From assembly GCF_009380215.1 (NCBI RefSeq), contig NZ_WHUG01000005.1, forward strand, positions 1 to 64,000: 64,000 nucleotides of DNA. The letters are read 5' to 3'. A model generated the notes under the pieces. The model saw nothing but the letters and a program-made list of their open reading frames with translations. It did not search any database and was not told where the DNA came from. The translations under genes and the position numbers were made by a program. This DNA is from Rugamonas aquatica (GTDB lineage Bacteria > Pseudomonadota > Gammaproteobacteria > Burkholderiales > Burkholderiaceae_D). This document shows positions 9,296 to 17,585 of this stretch, one piece after another; positions within the stretch are counted from its first letter, which is position 1, and the number at the start of each line of letters is the position of its first letter.

Positions 9296-10528
9296 CTACG
9301 CGCCGGACTTGCCGCGCCCAGTCTCACCGGCCTTCGCCGCCGTAATCTGACCGACAGCCGATTCAAGCTGTTCAAGCTCTCCCGCCGGAAAATTCCTTTT
9401 CTCGTCCGGATATATCTTGATGAATTCATCGTCGAGAAAATGCACAGACGCGGGCGCATCGTCGCCCTTCGTCCGGTCTTGTTTCAGCGAGAACGCATAG
9501 ATCAGCTTTTTATCCACCCACATCGCGTCGATATAATTCGCTCGCAGGGAGTCAGACCGGCGGGCAAAGATCTTGTTGCCTCGGCTACGGACAAAATACG
9601 TATGCCAGTCATCCCCTCGGTCGCTGACCCTGATCTCGTAGCAACTATCTTGATCGCTGGCGGGATCCGGAGTGACGCTGGCGCGTTCGATTTTTTTGAA
9701 CAGCGGCTTTTTCGCCAGGGCGCGCCCGAGCGGCTCGCTTTCTCTCAAGCCGCAATTTTCCGGCCCCATTTCCATGTGCCCGGCGGTCATTGCCGCCATC
9801 ACAAAGTGGCCGTTGCGGTCGATGAATCCCACCGGCTTGTTATCCGGATCCTCATATTTTTTCTGCCGCAGCTCCGCCAGCGCCCGATGCAGACGCTCGC
9901 CATCGGGCAAATACGGGATCACGGTGGCCTCCCCTTCGATGTCAAACGTGCCGGGACTTGTGCGGATCAGCGCGTTCTTGGCGACGTCGGTGTGCCGCAC
10001 AAAACCTGCCGCATGGGCCGCCCCACCGGTGGACTGAGCCAAGGTAAAATTCCGGCCATTGACGCTGAAATCGCCATATTGCGTGTCGTCGCCATTCTTC
10101 CGGTCGACATAGCGATACTTGTTATCGAACACCGCGAAGCTGTCCAGCCGGTACGCTCCCGGTCCGTCGATCGCCACGTCAAACGGAAAGGAAACCTCGC
10201 CACGTTCACGGTCGACGTAGCCGGTCGGGTAGGCCGCCCTGGCCTCGACGAAGACGCTGCAGGGATGGACGTGCAAAATAATTCCGTTACATGACTTTTC
10301 CCGGGACACCCCTTTGTCGTCAGGCCGGCTCGCGCTGTACGACAGGATGACCGACATGTATTGCAAATCGTCCGGCGGCGCGCCCTGGAAACTGAGAACG
10401 ATCACTGGCTTGCCCTTGGGCAGATCCTTCACATCCTTGGCGTGCGGATACCTGTCATAGATGTCGCCGATCACAAACACGGCCAACGCGAACAGCAAGA
10501 CGCCGCCGAGTATCTTTTTTTTCTTCAT
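9296..10528 (-). CDS. Membrane-anchored protein of unknown function
   Basis: 410 residues. It begins with four lysines, then one hydrophobic helix (ILGGVLLFALAVFVIG, about residues 6-21), so it is probably an inner-membrane-anchored periplasmic protein. The rest is charged and beta-rich with no recognised domain. It converges on the PPC-repeat protein gene with 15 bases between the stops. Codon use looks less GC-biased than its neighbours, which may point to recent acquisition. No function is proposed. Confidence 0.75.
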   Translation of the reverse strand: MKKKKILGGVLLFALAVFVIGDIYDRYPHAKDVKDLPKGKPVIVLSFQGAPPDDLQYMSVILSYSASRPDDKGVSREKSCNGIILHVHPCSVFVEARAAYPTGYVDRERGEVSFPFDVAIDGPGAYRLDSFAVFDNKYRYVDRKNGDDTQYGDFSVNGRNFTLAQSTGGAAHAAGFVRHTDVAKNALIRTSPGTFDIEGEATVIPYLPDGERLHRALAELRQKKYEDPDNKPVGFIDRNGHFVMAAMTAGHMEMGPENCGLRESEPLGRALAKKPLFKKIERASVTPDPASDQDSCYEIRVSDRGDDWHTYFVRSRGNKIFARRSDSLRANYIDAMWVDKKLIYAFSLKQDRTKGDDAPASVHFLDDEFIKIYPDEKRNFPAGELEQLESAVGQITAAKAGETGRGKSGA

Positions 10529-10617
10529 GCGCTATTTGAACCAGGCGAAGAACGTGGATTTGCGCATTGTATGGAAACTTAAACATTATCGAAAATGCAT
10601 TATGCCATAGTGTGCCG

Positions 10618-12180
10618 TCACAGCTGTTCCGGATAGCCCGTGATGTCCGCGATCTCCTGATACATCGGCTGCAATTGCTTGTACATGTTCAGGTACACGC
10701 GCCGATACAGCTTGTCGTAAATCTGCCGGTTCGCCGCGACAGGCTGGAACACCCGGCCCGGCCGCGTCATCGCGCGGGTCGCGCTGTCGAAGTCCTTGTG
10801 CAGGCCCAGCCCCGCCGCGATCGCAATCGCCGCGCCCAGTCCCGAGGTCTCGTACACATGCGCGCGCGCCGCCGGCAGGCCGAAGATATCGGCAGTCAGC
10901 TGCATCGCCGCGTCGCTCTGCGAACCGCCGCCGGCCACGCGCAACTCCGTCACCGGCACGCCGCTGCGCTTCTCGATGCGCTCCTTGCCCTCGCGTAGCG
11001 CGTAGGCCAGGCCCTCAAGGATCGCCCGGTACATATGGGCGCGCGTGTGCACATCGCCGAAACCGATCATCGCCCCCTTGGCCTCCGGCCCCGGGGTCCT
11101 GATGCCCGGGCTCCAGTAAGGCTGCAACATCAGGCCCATCGACCCGGGCGGCACCTCGTTCACCAGCAGATCGAACATCGCCTCCGGCGCCATGCCCTGC
11201 TGCGCGCCGGCCATCTGTTCGAAGTGTCCGAACTGCTCCTTGAACCAGTTCACCATCCAGTAGCCCCGGAAGATCTGCACCTCAGTGCTATAGGCGCCGG
11301 GAATGGCCGCCGGATAAGGCGGTATCAACGGCGTCACTTCGACATATTTTTTGGTGGTGGTGTTGATGGTCGCCGTGGTGCCGTAACTCAGGCAGGCGAT
11401 GTGCGGCTCCAGCGCGCCCGCGCCGATCACCTCGCAGGCCTTGTCGGCGGCGGCGGCCACCAGCGGCGTGCCTTCCGGGATACCGGTCGCCTCGGCGGCG
11501 GCGGCGGTGATCGCACCAATCACCGTGCCCGGCTCCACCAGCTCCGGCAGCATCTCCTTGCGGATAGCCAGCGCCTCCCACTTCCAGTCGCGCGCGCCGG
11601 CCCATTTGTGGCGCTTGTAATCGAACGGCAGGTAGGCCACCTGCGAGCCGATCGAATCGACATGCCGCCCGCACAAACGGAAATTGAGAAAGCCCGACAG
11701 CAGCAGATACTTGTCGGTCCTGGCCCAGATATCCGGCTGATGCTCGGCGATCCAGTTGATCTCCGCCTCGCGCCGGAAGTACTCGATGGTGCCGGACACG
11801 CGCGCCAGCTTGAACGCCGTTCGCCACAGGAAGCTCAAAGGCTTCTGCTTGCCCACGCGCCGCTGGTCCAGCCAGGTGATCGCCGGCCGCAGCACCTTGC
11901 CGTCGCGGTCCAGGTTGACCACCGTGCCGCGCTGCGTCGTCACCGCCACGCCCTTGATGGCGGAACGCGGAATATCGGTGGAAGCCCACAGCTGCTGGCA
12001 CGCCTGGCCGACCGCCTTCCAATAACCGTCGGCGTCATGTTCCGCCCAACCGGGATGATCGGAGAAGTAGGCCTGCAAATGCACCTGCGCCTTGGCGGCC
12101 AGGTTGCCGTTCAAATCGAACAGCAATGCGCGCACGCTCTGAGTGCCGTTGTCGATGGAAAGAAGGTATTGGTCGGCCAT
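10618..12180 (-). CDS. FGGY-family carbohydrate/polyol kinase
   Basis: 520 residues, the usual FGGY length. The N-terminal phosphate-binding DNGTQS (residues 10-15), a WLDQRR segment and the C-terminal AGGGSQSDAAMQLTADIFG adenosine-site region identify an ATP-dependent kinase of the glycerol/xylulose kinase superfamily. It is the third gene of an operon with a GlpD-like oxidase and an alkyl-DHAP-synthase-like flavoprotein. That context points to a glycerol-backbone substrate, either glycerol or a 1-O-alkylglycerol, rather than a sugar. This is inference: the sequence alone cannot fix the substrate. It is separated from the previous gene by 31 bases. Confidence 0.88.
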   Translation of the reverse strand: MADQYLLSIDNGTQSVRALLFDLNGNLAAKAQVHLQAYFSDHPGWAEHDADGYWKAVGQACQQLWASTDIPRSAIKGVAVTTQRGTVVNLDRDGKVLRPAITWLDQRRVGKQKPLSFLWRTAFKLARVSGTIEYFRREAEINWIAEHQPDIWARTDKYLLLSGFLNFRLCGRHVDSIGSQVAYLPFDYKRHKWAGARDWKWEALAIRKEMLPELVEPGTVIGAITAAAAEATGIPEGTPLVAAAADKACEVIGAGALEPHIACLSYGTTATINTTTKKYVEVTPLIPPYPAAIPGAYSTEVQIFRGYWMVNWFKEQFGHFEQMAGAQQGMAPEAMFDLLVNEVPPGSMGLMLQPYWSPGIRTPGPEAKGAMIGFGDVHTRAHMYRAILEGLAYALREGKERIEKRSGVPVTELRVAGGGSQSDAAMQLTADIFGLPAARAHVYETSGLGAAIAIAAGLGLHKDFDSATRAMTRPGRVFQPVAANRQIYDKLYRRVYLNMYKQLQPMYQEIADITGYPEQL

Positions 12181-12211
12181 GTCGCTCTAGTCTCGTAATG
12201 TATGCCCGTAC

Positions 12212-13825
12212 TTATGCGGGCAGACTGTAATGGGTATTCCATAATGCCAGATAGGCTGCCTGCTCGGCATCCCATCGCTCGTCGCTCCAGCCCAGCTCCG
12301 GCTGACAGATGGCGCGTATGCGGCCGAGGATATCCACGCCACCGCCGCGCAGCTGGATGCCGAGACGGCTGCGGCGCAGCATCAAGTCCTCCAGCTTTTG
12401 CACCGACTCGCAGCGCGCCGCCCAGCGCAGCTGCGCCCAGATGGTTTCCGTCCCCGCGATCAGCGCCAGTTCGCCCGGCTGCGCAGCGGCGATCAGCGCC
12501 TGCGTCAGCGCACCGTAGCGGCCTTGCAGACGCCGCGCCTGCCCCGCCGGCAAATGGCGCTGATAAGGCAGACCACGCGCCGCTGCCGCCGCGCCGAACA
12601 CCGGCTGCGGCTCCAGCCTGTCGCGCCACTCCGGCAGCAGCGTCGCCGCCAGTTTGAGCGCATCGAGCGCGATCACGCGGAACGTGGTCAGCTTCCCGCC
12701 TGTCACCGTCAGCAATCCGTCCTCCAGCCACAGCGCGTGGTCGCGTCCTTCCTTCGACGGATCGGCCTTGCCACTGTCGATCACGGGACGCACGCCGGCA
12801 TAACTGGCGATCACGTCCCGCTCCTGCAAGCCTAGCTGCGGGAACTGGTCATGCAGGGCCGCCATCAGATAGTCGACTTCGGCCCGCGTAATGGCGGCCT
12901 CCCGCGACAGATCGTCCTTGTGGTCCACATCCGTCGTCCCCACCAGCGTCACGCCCTCCCACGGGAAGGCGAACACCGGCCGGCCATCCAGCGGATGCAT
13001 CAAACTGATCGCCTGCGCCAGCGGCAAGCGCCAGGCAGGCAGCACCAGATGGCTGCCGCGCAAAGGCCGCAATCGAGGCTTGGCCGCAGCAGCCTTGCCA
13101 GACGCACCACCTTGCGTACGCAGGCCATCGGCCCACGCGCCGGTCGCGCTGATGACCAGCTTCGCCCGCACCTCGTGCACCGCGCCGCTGACGCCATCAC
13201 GCAGCCGCACGCCGCGCACGCCGCCGCCATCCACCCGCAGCAGCGACTCCGCCGCCATGTAATTGACGGCCATGCCGCCAAGCTGCTGCGCCTCCTGCAA
13301 CACGCGCATGACCAGCCGCGCATCGTCGGTCTTGGCATCGGTGTAGACCATGCCCCCCTTTAGCCCAGCAGCCGACACATTCGGCGCCAGCGCCCCGAAC
13401 TCGTTCAATCCAAAGTAATGCCGCCCCTTCTGCCCCGCCATCCGGTCGTAGATCGCCAACCCAAGCAGGAACATGCGCTTGCCGGGCTTGCGCCCTTCGT
13501 AATCGCCGAACGCAAAACTCTGCGGCTCCACCAGCCCGGCAGCATGCTGCAGCAGATGCTGCCGCTCGTGCACCGATTCACGCGTCAGCGCAAACTGGCC
13601 TTCCTTCAGATAGCGCAAGCCGCCATGCACCAGCTTCGAAGAGCGGCTCGACGTGCCCCACGCGAAATCGCGCTGCTCCACCAGCAAAGCCTTCAGCCCG
13701 CGCCGCGACGCCTCCAGCAATATCCCCGCGCCGGTGATACCGCCGCCGATCACGATCACATCCCACTCGCGCGCCAGCAGATCCGTCAACGCGGAGCGCC
13801 CGCCATTGCGCCAGTGCGCCGTCAT
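12212..13825 (-). CDS. GlpD-like FAD-dependent glycerol-3-phosphate dehydrogenase/oxidase
   Basis: 537 residues. The FAD-binding IVIGGGITGAG lies at residues 25-34, and GTSSRSSKLVHGGLRYL is the classic GlpD signature. A C-terminal GlpD cap domain is present (LRWAARCESVQKLEDLMLRRSRLG). It should oxidise sn-glycerol-3-phosphate, or an alkylated version of it, to the dihydroxyacetone-phosphate form and pass electrons to quinone at the inner membrane. Its ATG overlaps the stop of the upstream gene (ATGA at 13822-13825), implying translational coupling. Because it sits in a three-gene unit with a kinase and an alkyl-DHAP-synthase relative, it may not be the housekeeping GlpD. Confidence 0.93.
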   Translation of the reverse strand: MTAHWRNGGRSALTDLLAREWDVIVIGGGITGAGILLEASRRGLKALLVEQRDFAWGTSSRSSKLVHGGLRYLKEGQFALTRESVHERQHLLQHAAGLVEPQSFAFGDYEGRKPGKRMFLLGLAIYDRMAGQKGRHYFGLNEFGALAPNVSAAGLKGGMVYTDAKTDDARLVMRVLQEAQQLGGMAVNYMAAESLLRVDGGGVRGVRLRDGVSGAVHEVRAKLVISATGAWADGLRTQGGASGKAAAAKPRLRPLRGSHLVLPAWRLPLAQAISLMHPLDGRPVFAFPWEGVTLVGTTDVDHKDDLSREAAITRAEVDYLMAALHDQFPQLGLQERDVIASYAGVRPVIDSGKADPSKEGRDHALWLEDGLLTVTGGKLTTFRVIALDALKLAATLLPEWRDRLEPQPVFGAAAAARGLPYQRHLPAGQARRLQGRYGALTQALIAAAQPGELALIAGTETIWAQLRWAARCESVQKLEDLMLRRSRLGIQLRGGGVDILGRIRAICQPELGWSDERWDAEQAAYLALWNTHYSLPA

Positions 13826-15414
13826 GGCAGCAGCTTCCCGGGATTCATGGTCTGCTGCGGATCGAAGTGGTTGAACAAGGCCTGCATCGCCGACAAGCCC
13901 AACTCACCCTTCTCCGCCACCAGATACGGCGCATGGTCGCTGCCCACGCCGTGCTGATGGCTGATGGTGCCGCCGTTTTCGACGATCGCCATGCTCACCG
14001 CATGCTTGAGCGTGCGCCAGCGTGCCAGATTCTGCTCATAATCGCCGGCCAGCCGGTACACAAAGGTCGAATAAACGCTGGCGCCCTGCGCATACAGGTG
14101 CGACAGGTGCGTGTAGGCGTGCACCTTCTCGCCGTGCTGCGCCAGCGCATCCGCTGCCGCTGCCTCCACCGCCTGCATCATCGTGCCGACGCGCGGCCAG
14201 TCCACCGCCGTCTCCACTGTATCGATCGCATAGCCGTGCTGCCAGGCCGCGTTGCGCAGGTAGACATTGCGGAAGCGGTTCTGCTTCCACTTGTCGCCCA
14301 TCTTGCGGCCGATATGCACGCCACCGTGCGGCGCCGCCAGCACCAGCGCATCCCGCAACGCAGCCCTGGCGGCGGCCTTGCGTCCGCTCACGCCTATCAT
14401 CAGCATGCACTTGCCGTCCTTGCAGCCGCGCCAGGACAGATAACGCTCCAGCGCCGAGATCAATTTCTTGTGGCCGGCCAGCGCCAGCATGGTGGTGGTC
14501 TCCAATGGATTCGACAAGCGCAGCATCGACAGCGACAATCCCGCCTGCACCACCTGCCGCACCGCCGTCTCCGCCGCGTCCCAGCTCGGGAAGAACACCG
14601 CATGAAACGCTTCGTACTCCGGCAGCGGCGTCACGCGCACGGTGGCCTCGGTCAGGATGCCCAGTCGTCCTTCGGAGCCAAGCACCACCTCGCGCAGGTC
14701 CGTGCCCGCCGCCGACGCCGGGAAGGTCGGGATATCCAGCGTGCCGGCCGGCGTCTCCACCTTGCCGCCTCTGAACATCTGCTCGATGCGCCCATAGCGC
14801 AGCGATTGCTGGCCGGACGAACGCGTCACCACCCAGCCGCCCAGCGTCGAATACTCGAACGACTGCGGGAAGTGGCCCAGCGTGTAGCCGCGCGCGCGCA
14901 GCTGCGCCTCCAGGTCCGGCCCGAACACGCCGGCGCCGAAGGTCGCCAGCTGCGATTCGGTATCGAGGTAATGCAGCTGGCGCAAGCGCGTCAGGTTCAC
15001 CGACAACACCGGCTGCGCACCGGCCGGCGCGGTCAAATGCCCGGCCACGCTGGTGCCGCCACCCTGCGGTATCAGCGCCACGCCGAACTGCTGCGCATAA
15101 TCGATCAGCGCCCGCACCTGCTCAGGGCTTTCCGGATACGCCACGCCGTCCGGCGCCGTGCCGATCACGCCGTAGCGCAGACGCAGCCAATCCGGCAGGC
15201 TCTGGCCTAGCGCACTGCGCAGCCGAACCTCGGCCGAGGTGTCCACCAGCGCATGCGGCGGCAGCCGCGAAGGCGCGATCTGCGCGCAAGCCTGTTCGAA
15301 CGCCGCATCCGCCACCGGCAAGCCCTTGCCGATGCGTTGCGCCAGAAAGCCCAGCGCATCGTCATTCAGCGCAAACTCTATCGTATCGTCACCCCAACCG
15401 TTCCAGCGTCTCAT
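13822..15414 (-). CDS. FAD-binding oxidase of the alkyldihydroxyacetonephosphate synthase (AGPS) family
   Basis: 530 residues, vanillyl-alcohol-oxidase fold. Features shared with animal AGPS include the N-terminal WNGWG, the FAD-binding IPQGGGTSVAG, YSTLGGWVVTRSSG, LGSEGRLGILTEATV, and a histidine-rich loop ISHQHGVG where AGPS has HHH. Known AGPS swaps the acyl group of acyl-DHAP for a fatty alcohol, the committed ether-lipid step. It is first in the operon, with AGGA about 8 bases before the ATG, and is coupled to the GlpD-like gene. The middle His of the HHH motif is Gln here, so the chemistry may differ. A glycolate/lactate-oxidase role is a less likely alternative. Confidence 0.85.
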   Translation of the reverse strand: MRRWNGWGDDTIEFALNDDALGFLAQRIGKGLPVADAAFEQACAQIAPSRLPPHALVDTSAEVRLRSALGQSLPDWLRLRYGVIGTAPDGVAYPESPEQVRALIDYAQQFGVALIPQGGGTSVAGHLTAPAGAQPVLSVNLTRLRQLHYLDTESQLATFGAGVFGPDLEAQLRARGYTLGHFPQSFEYSTLGGWVVTRSSGQQSLRYGRIEQMFRGGKVETPAGTLDIPTFPASAAGTDLREVVLGSEGRLGILTEATVRVTPLPEYEAFHAVFFPSWDAAETAVRQVVQAGLSLSMLRLSNPLETTTMLALAGHKKLISALERYLSWRGCKDGKCMLMIGVSGRKAAARAALRDALVLAAPHGGVHIGRKMGDKWKQNRFRNVYLRNAAWQHGYAIDTVETAVDWPRVGTMMQAVEAAAADALAQHGEKVHAYTHLSHLYAQGASVYSTFVYRLAGDYEQNLARWRTLKHAVSMAIVENGGTISHQHGVGSDHAPYLVAEKGELGLSAMQALFNHFDPQQTMNPGKLLP

Positions 15415-15536
15415 TGTTTTCCTGTCTGCGTAGCGGAGCGCTTGCTATACTGGCGCGCACCGAGTTTCAATGACAACAGAATAAGATAACGAACCTACCT
15501 GGTATTGCGCTTTCATGACATCCGCCTTGTTCGATC

Positions 15537-16556
15537 ATGCCAAGCCCGCACGCTGACCTGTCGCGCCGCGTGGCCGGCTCCTATCTCCAGCCCCTGCTCG
15601 AAGCGGCAGCGGCGCGCGGCGTCACGGCTGCGGCGCTGGAGCACGCGGCCGGCATGCCCGCCGGCGCCCTGCAACCCCTGCCCGACTCGCTGCGCGCCGA
15701 CGACTACGTGCGCCTGCTCGACATCGCCGCCCGGCTGGCCGACGATCCGCATTTCGGCCTGCACGTGGGCGAACGCGTCAAACTGGGCACCTACAGCGTC
15801 TACGGCCTGATTTTGCTGAGCTGCCGCGACTTCGGCCAGGCCTTCGAACAGACCATGCGCTACGAGCAGCTGGCGCACGACCTGGGTCGCTCGGCCTTAA
15901 TCGTGGCGGACGGCGTGGCCCACTACACCTGGCACAGCAACTACGGCCCGGCGCAGCGCCACCTGGCCGACAGCGTCTTCGCCGGCATCCGCGTGTTCGG
16001 CAACTGGCTGGCCGGCGTCACGCTGCCCGCCGCGCAGCTCACACTGACCCACGACGGCGGCTCCCCCGCAGACCGCGACGAATACGTGCGCGTGCTGGGC
16101 GCCATGCCCGCCTTCGACGCGACGGCCAACGTCGCCAGCTTCGACGCCGCGCTGCTGGCCTACCCGGTGCCGAACGCCGACGTCAGCCTCTACCCGGTGC
16201 TGCAGCAGCACGCCGAACAACTGCTGCGCCAGCGCGCACAACCCGACAACGCCATCACCCAGCAGGTGCATGCCGCCATCGTCCGCAACCTCGCACACGG
16301 CCAGGTGCGGCTCGCGTCCATCGCTGAAGAATTGAAACTGTCGCCGCGCACGCTGCAACGCAAGTTGAGCGAGGCCGGCGCGACCTTCCAGCAGATACTG
16401 GACCAGGCCCGCTTCGCGCTGGCCAAGGACTATCTGCGCCAGCCGGAACTGAGCCTGGTGGATATCGCCTTCCTGCTGGGCTATCAGGAACAGAGCGCGT
16501 TCAATCACGCGTTCAAGGAATGGGCCGGCGTCAACCCCGGCGCCTATCGTGCCTAG
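15537..16556 (+). CDS. AraC-family transcriptional regulator
   Basis: 339 residues. An N-terminal arabinose-binding-like domain of the OruR/ArgR type (PF12625-like, about 20-200) is followed by two helix-turn-helix motifs at about 245-335, ending in LSLVDIAFLLGYQEQSAFNHAFKEWAGVNPGAYR. It is divergent from the AGPS/GlpD/kinase operon, with 122 bases between the starts, so it is the likely activator of that operon. Regulators of this subfamily generally sense small hydrophobic or amino-acid-like effectors. Its stop codon shares the tetranucleotide CTAG (16553-16556) with the stop of the convergent gene. Confidence 0.92.
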   Translation: MPSPHADLSRRVAGSYLQPLLEAAAARGVTAAALEHAAGMPAGALQPLPDSLRADDYVRLLDIAARLADDPHFGLHVGERVKLGTYSVYGLILLSCRDFGQAFEQTMRYEQLAHDLGRSALIVADGVAHYTWHSNYGPAQRHLADSVFAGIRVFGNWLAGVTLPAAQLTLTHDGGSPADRDEYVRVLGAMPAFDATANVASFDAALLAYPVPNADVSLYPVLQQHAEQLLRQRAQPDNAITQQVHAAIVRNLAHGQVRLASIAEELKLSPRTLQRKLSEAGATFQQILDQARFALAKDYLRQPELSLVDIAFLLGYQEQSAFNHAFKEWAGVNPGAYRA

Positions 16557-16993
16557 ATCGCGTTGCCCTTGACCCGGATGAAAGGCCCCAGACATTTGTC
16601 GGTACGCCGCTCCACGCACATCAGGAACATGTCGCCGCTGGGATGGAACAGCAGATAGGTGGTGGATGAGTGCCCCACCTCGCTCACATCGCCGAGGCAA
16701 TCGCGCTTGCCGTTATCCTTGACGATGGTGTCGACCTCCTTGTAGAAGCCGTCCTTGTCCGGCTGGTCGCTGATGGAGAAGGTGGACTCGGCCACCTCCT
16801 CATTGCTGAACACCAGCGTGGTGCCGTCGCTGCGGATGCGGTAGGTCTCGCTGCACGAGCCATCGGGCATCGTGATCCGCCAGGTGCCGACAACGGGATG
16901 TCCCTGCCGCACCGGAGGCGAAGCGCCGGCAGTCGCCATCAACACCGCCGGCATCGCCAGCACCGCCACCGCCCGTCTCAGACGCAAGTTCAT
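16553..16993 (-). CDS. Small secreted protein of unknown function
   Basis: 146 residues with a signal peptide (MNLRLRRAVAVLAMPAVLMATAG). The mature part reads like a small lipocalin-type beta barrel that starts VVGTWRITMPDGSCSETY and contains four cysteines. A strong ribosome-binding site (GGAGGTGAG) lies just before the ATG. It follows the SRPBCC protein gene in the same direction with 18 bases between them, so the two are probably cotranscribed. The function is unknown. Confidence 0.8.
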   Translation of the reverse strand: MNLRLRRAVAVLAMPAVLMATAGASPPVRQGHPVVGTWRITMPDGSCSETYRIRSDGTTLVFSNEEVAESTFSISDQPDKDGFYKEVDTIVKDNGKRDCLGDVSEVGHSSTTYLLFHPSGDMFLMCVERRTDKCLGPFIRVKGNAI

Positions 16994-17011
16994 GGCTCAC
17001 CTCCGCATATG

Positions 17012-17536
17012 CTATTTCTCGGCCACCGCCTTCATATTGGCCAGGCCGGCCTCGAAGTCCTTGCCTATCATGCTGTCCATGCTTACCACGAGGCCCATCA
17101 GCTTGGTCATGAACTCGCTGGGGCCGGACATGGTCCAGCTCACGGTGGTGATGTCGCCCTTGGTCTCCAGCGCGAACACGGTCTGGCAATGCGATTCGAA
17201 CGGCTTCAGGAAATCGAGCTTGATATCGACCTTGGCCGGCGTCAGGCCGGTGATCTCCATGCGGCCGGCGCCGACCTTGTCGTCACCTTCCCATGCGTAG
17301 ACCGCGCCCTGGTCCTTGGGCGCGCCGCTGAAGGTGCGCTTCATGGCGGGGTCCAGCTTCTCCCACGGCGACCACGAAGTCCAGTTGTGGAAGTCGCTGA
17401 TCAGCGGCAGGATCTTCTCCGCCGGCGCCTTGATGGCGATGGTGCGCTGCACGCGATAACTGTCCGGCTGCATGGCGGCCAGGCCCAACACGATCAAAAC
17501 CAGAACGACGACACCAATGGCGATCTTCTTCAGCAT
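17012..17536 (-). CDS. SRPBCC-family protein with N-terminal membrane anchor
   Basis: 174 residues. One hydrophobic helix (IAIGVVVLVLIVLGLAAM, residues 4-21) is followed by a START/Bet-v-1-like domain: YRVQRTIAIKAPAEKILPLISDFHNWTSWSPWEKLDP is the characteristic opening of polyketide-cyclase-2/SRPBCC proteins. These domains bind hydrophobic ligands in a deep pocket; the actual ligand cannot be read. AAGGGAAA lies before the ATG. It probably forms a unit with the small secreted protein after it. Confidence 0.88.
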   Translation of the reverse strand: MLKKIAIGVVVLVLIVLGLAAMQPDSYRVQRTIAIKAPAEKILPLISDFHNWTSWSPWEKLDPAMKRTFSGAPKDQGAVYAWEGDDKVGAGRMEITGLTPAKVDIKLDFLKPFESHCQTVFALETKGDITTVSWTMSGPSEFMTKLMGLVVSMDSMIGKDFEAGLANMKAVAEK

Positions 17537-17585
17537 GATTTTTCCCTTTTTTTAAGATGCGGATGGACGCTGCGCACCTAGCCTA

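Noticed and set aside
12212..16556. Plain glycerol-use (glp) operon
   Set aside because: A facilitator GlpF and regulator GlpR are absent and an AGPS-family flavoprotein leads the operon, so a simple glycerol operon is less likely, though it is not excluded.
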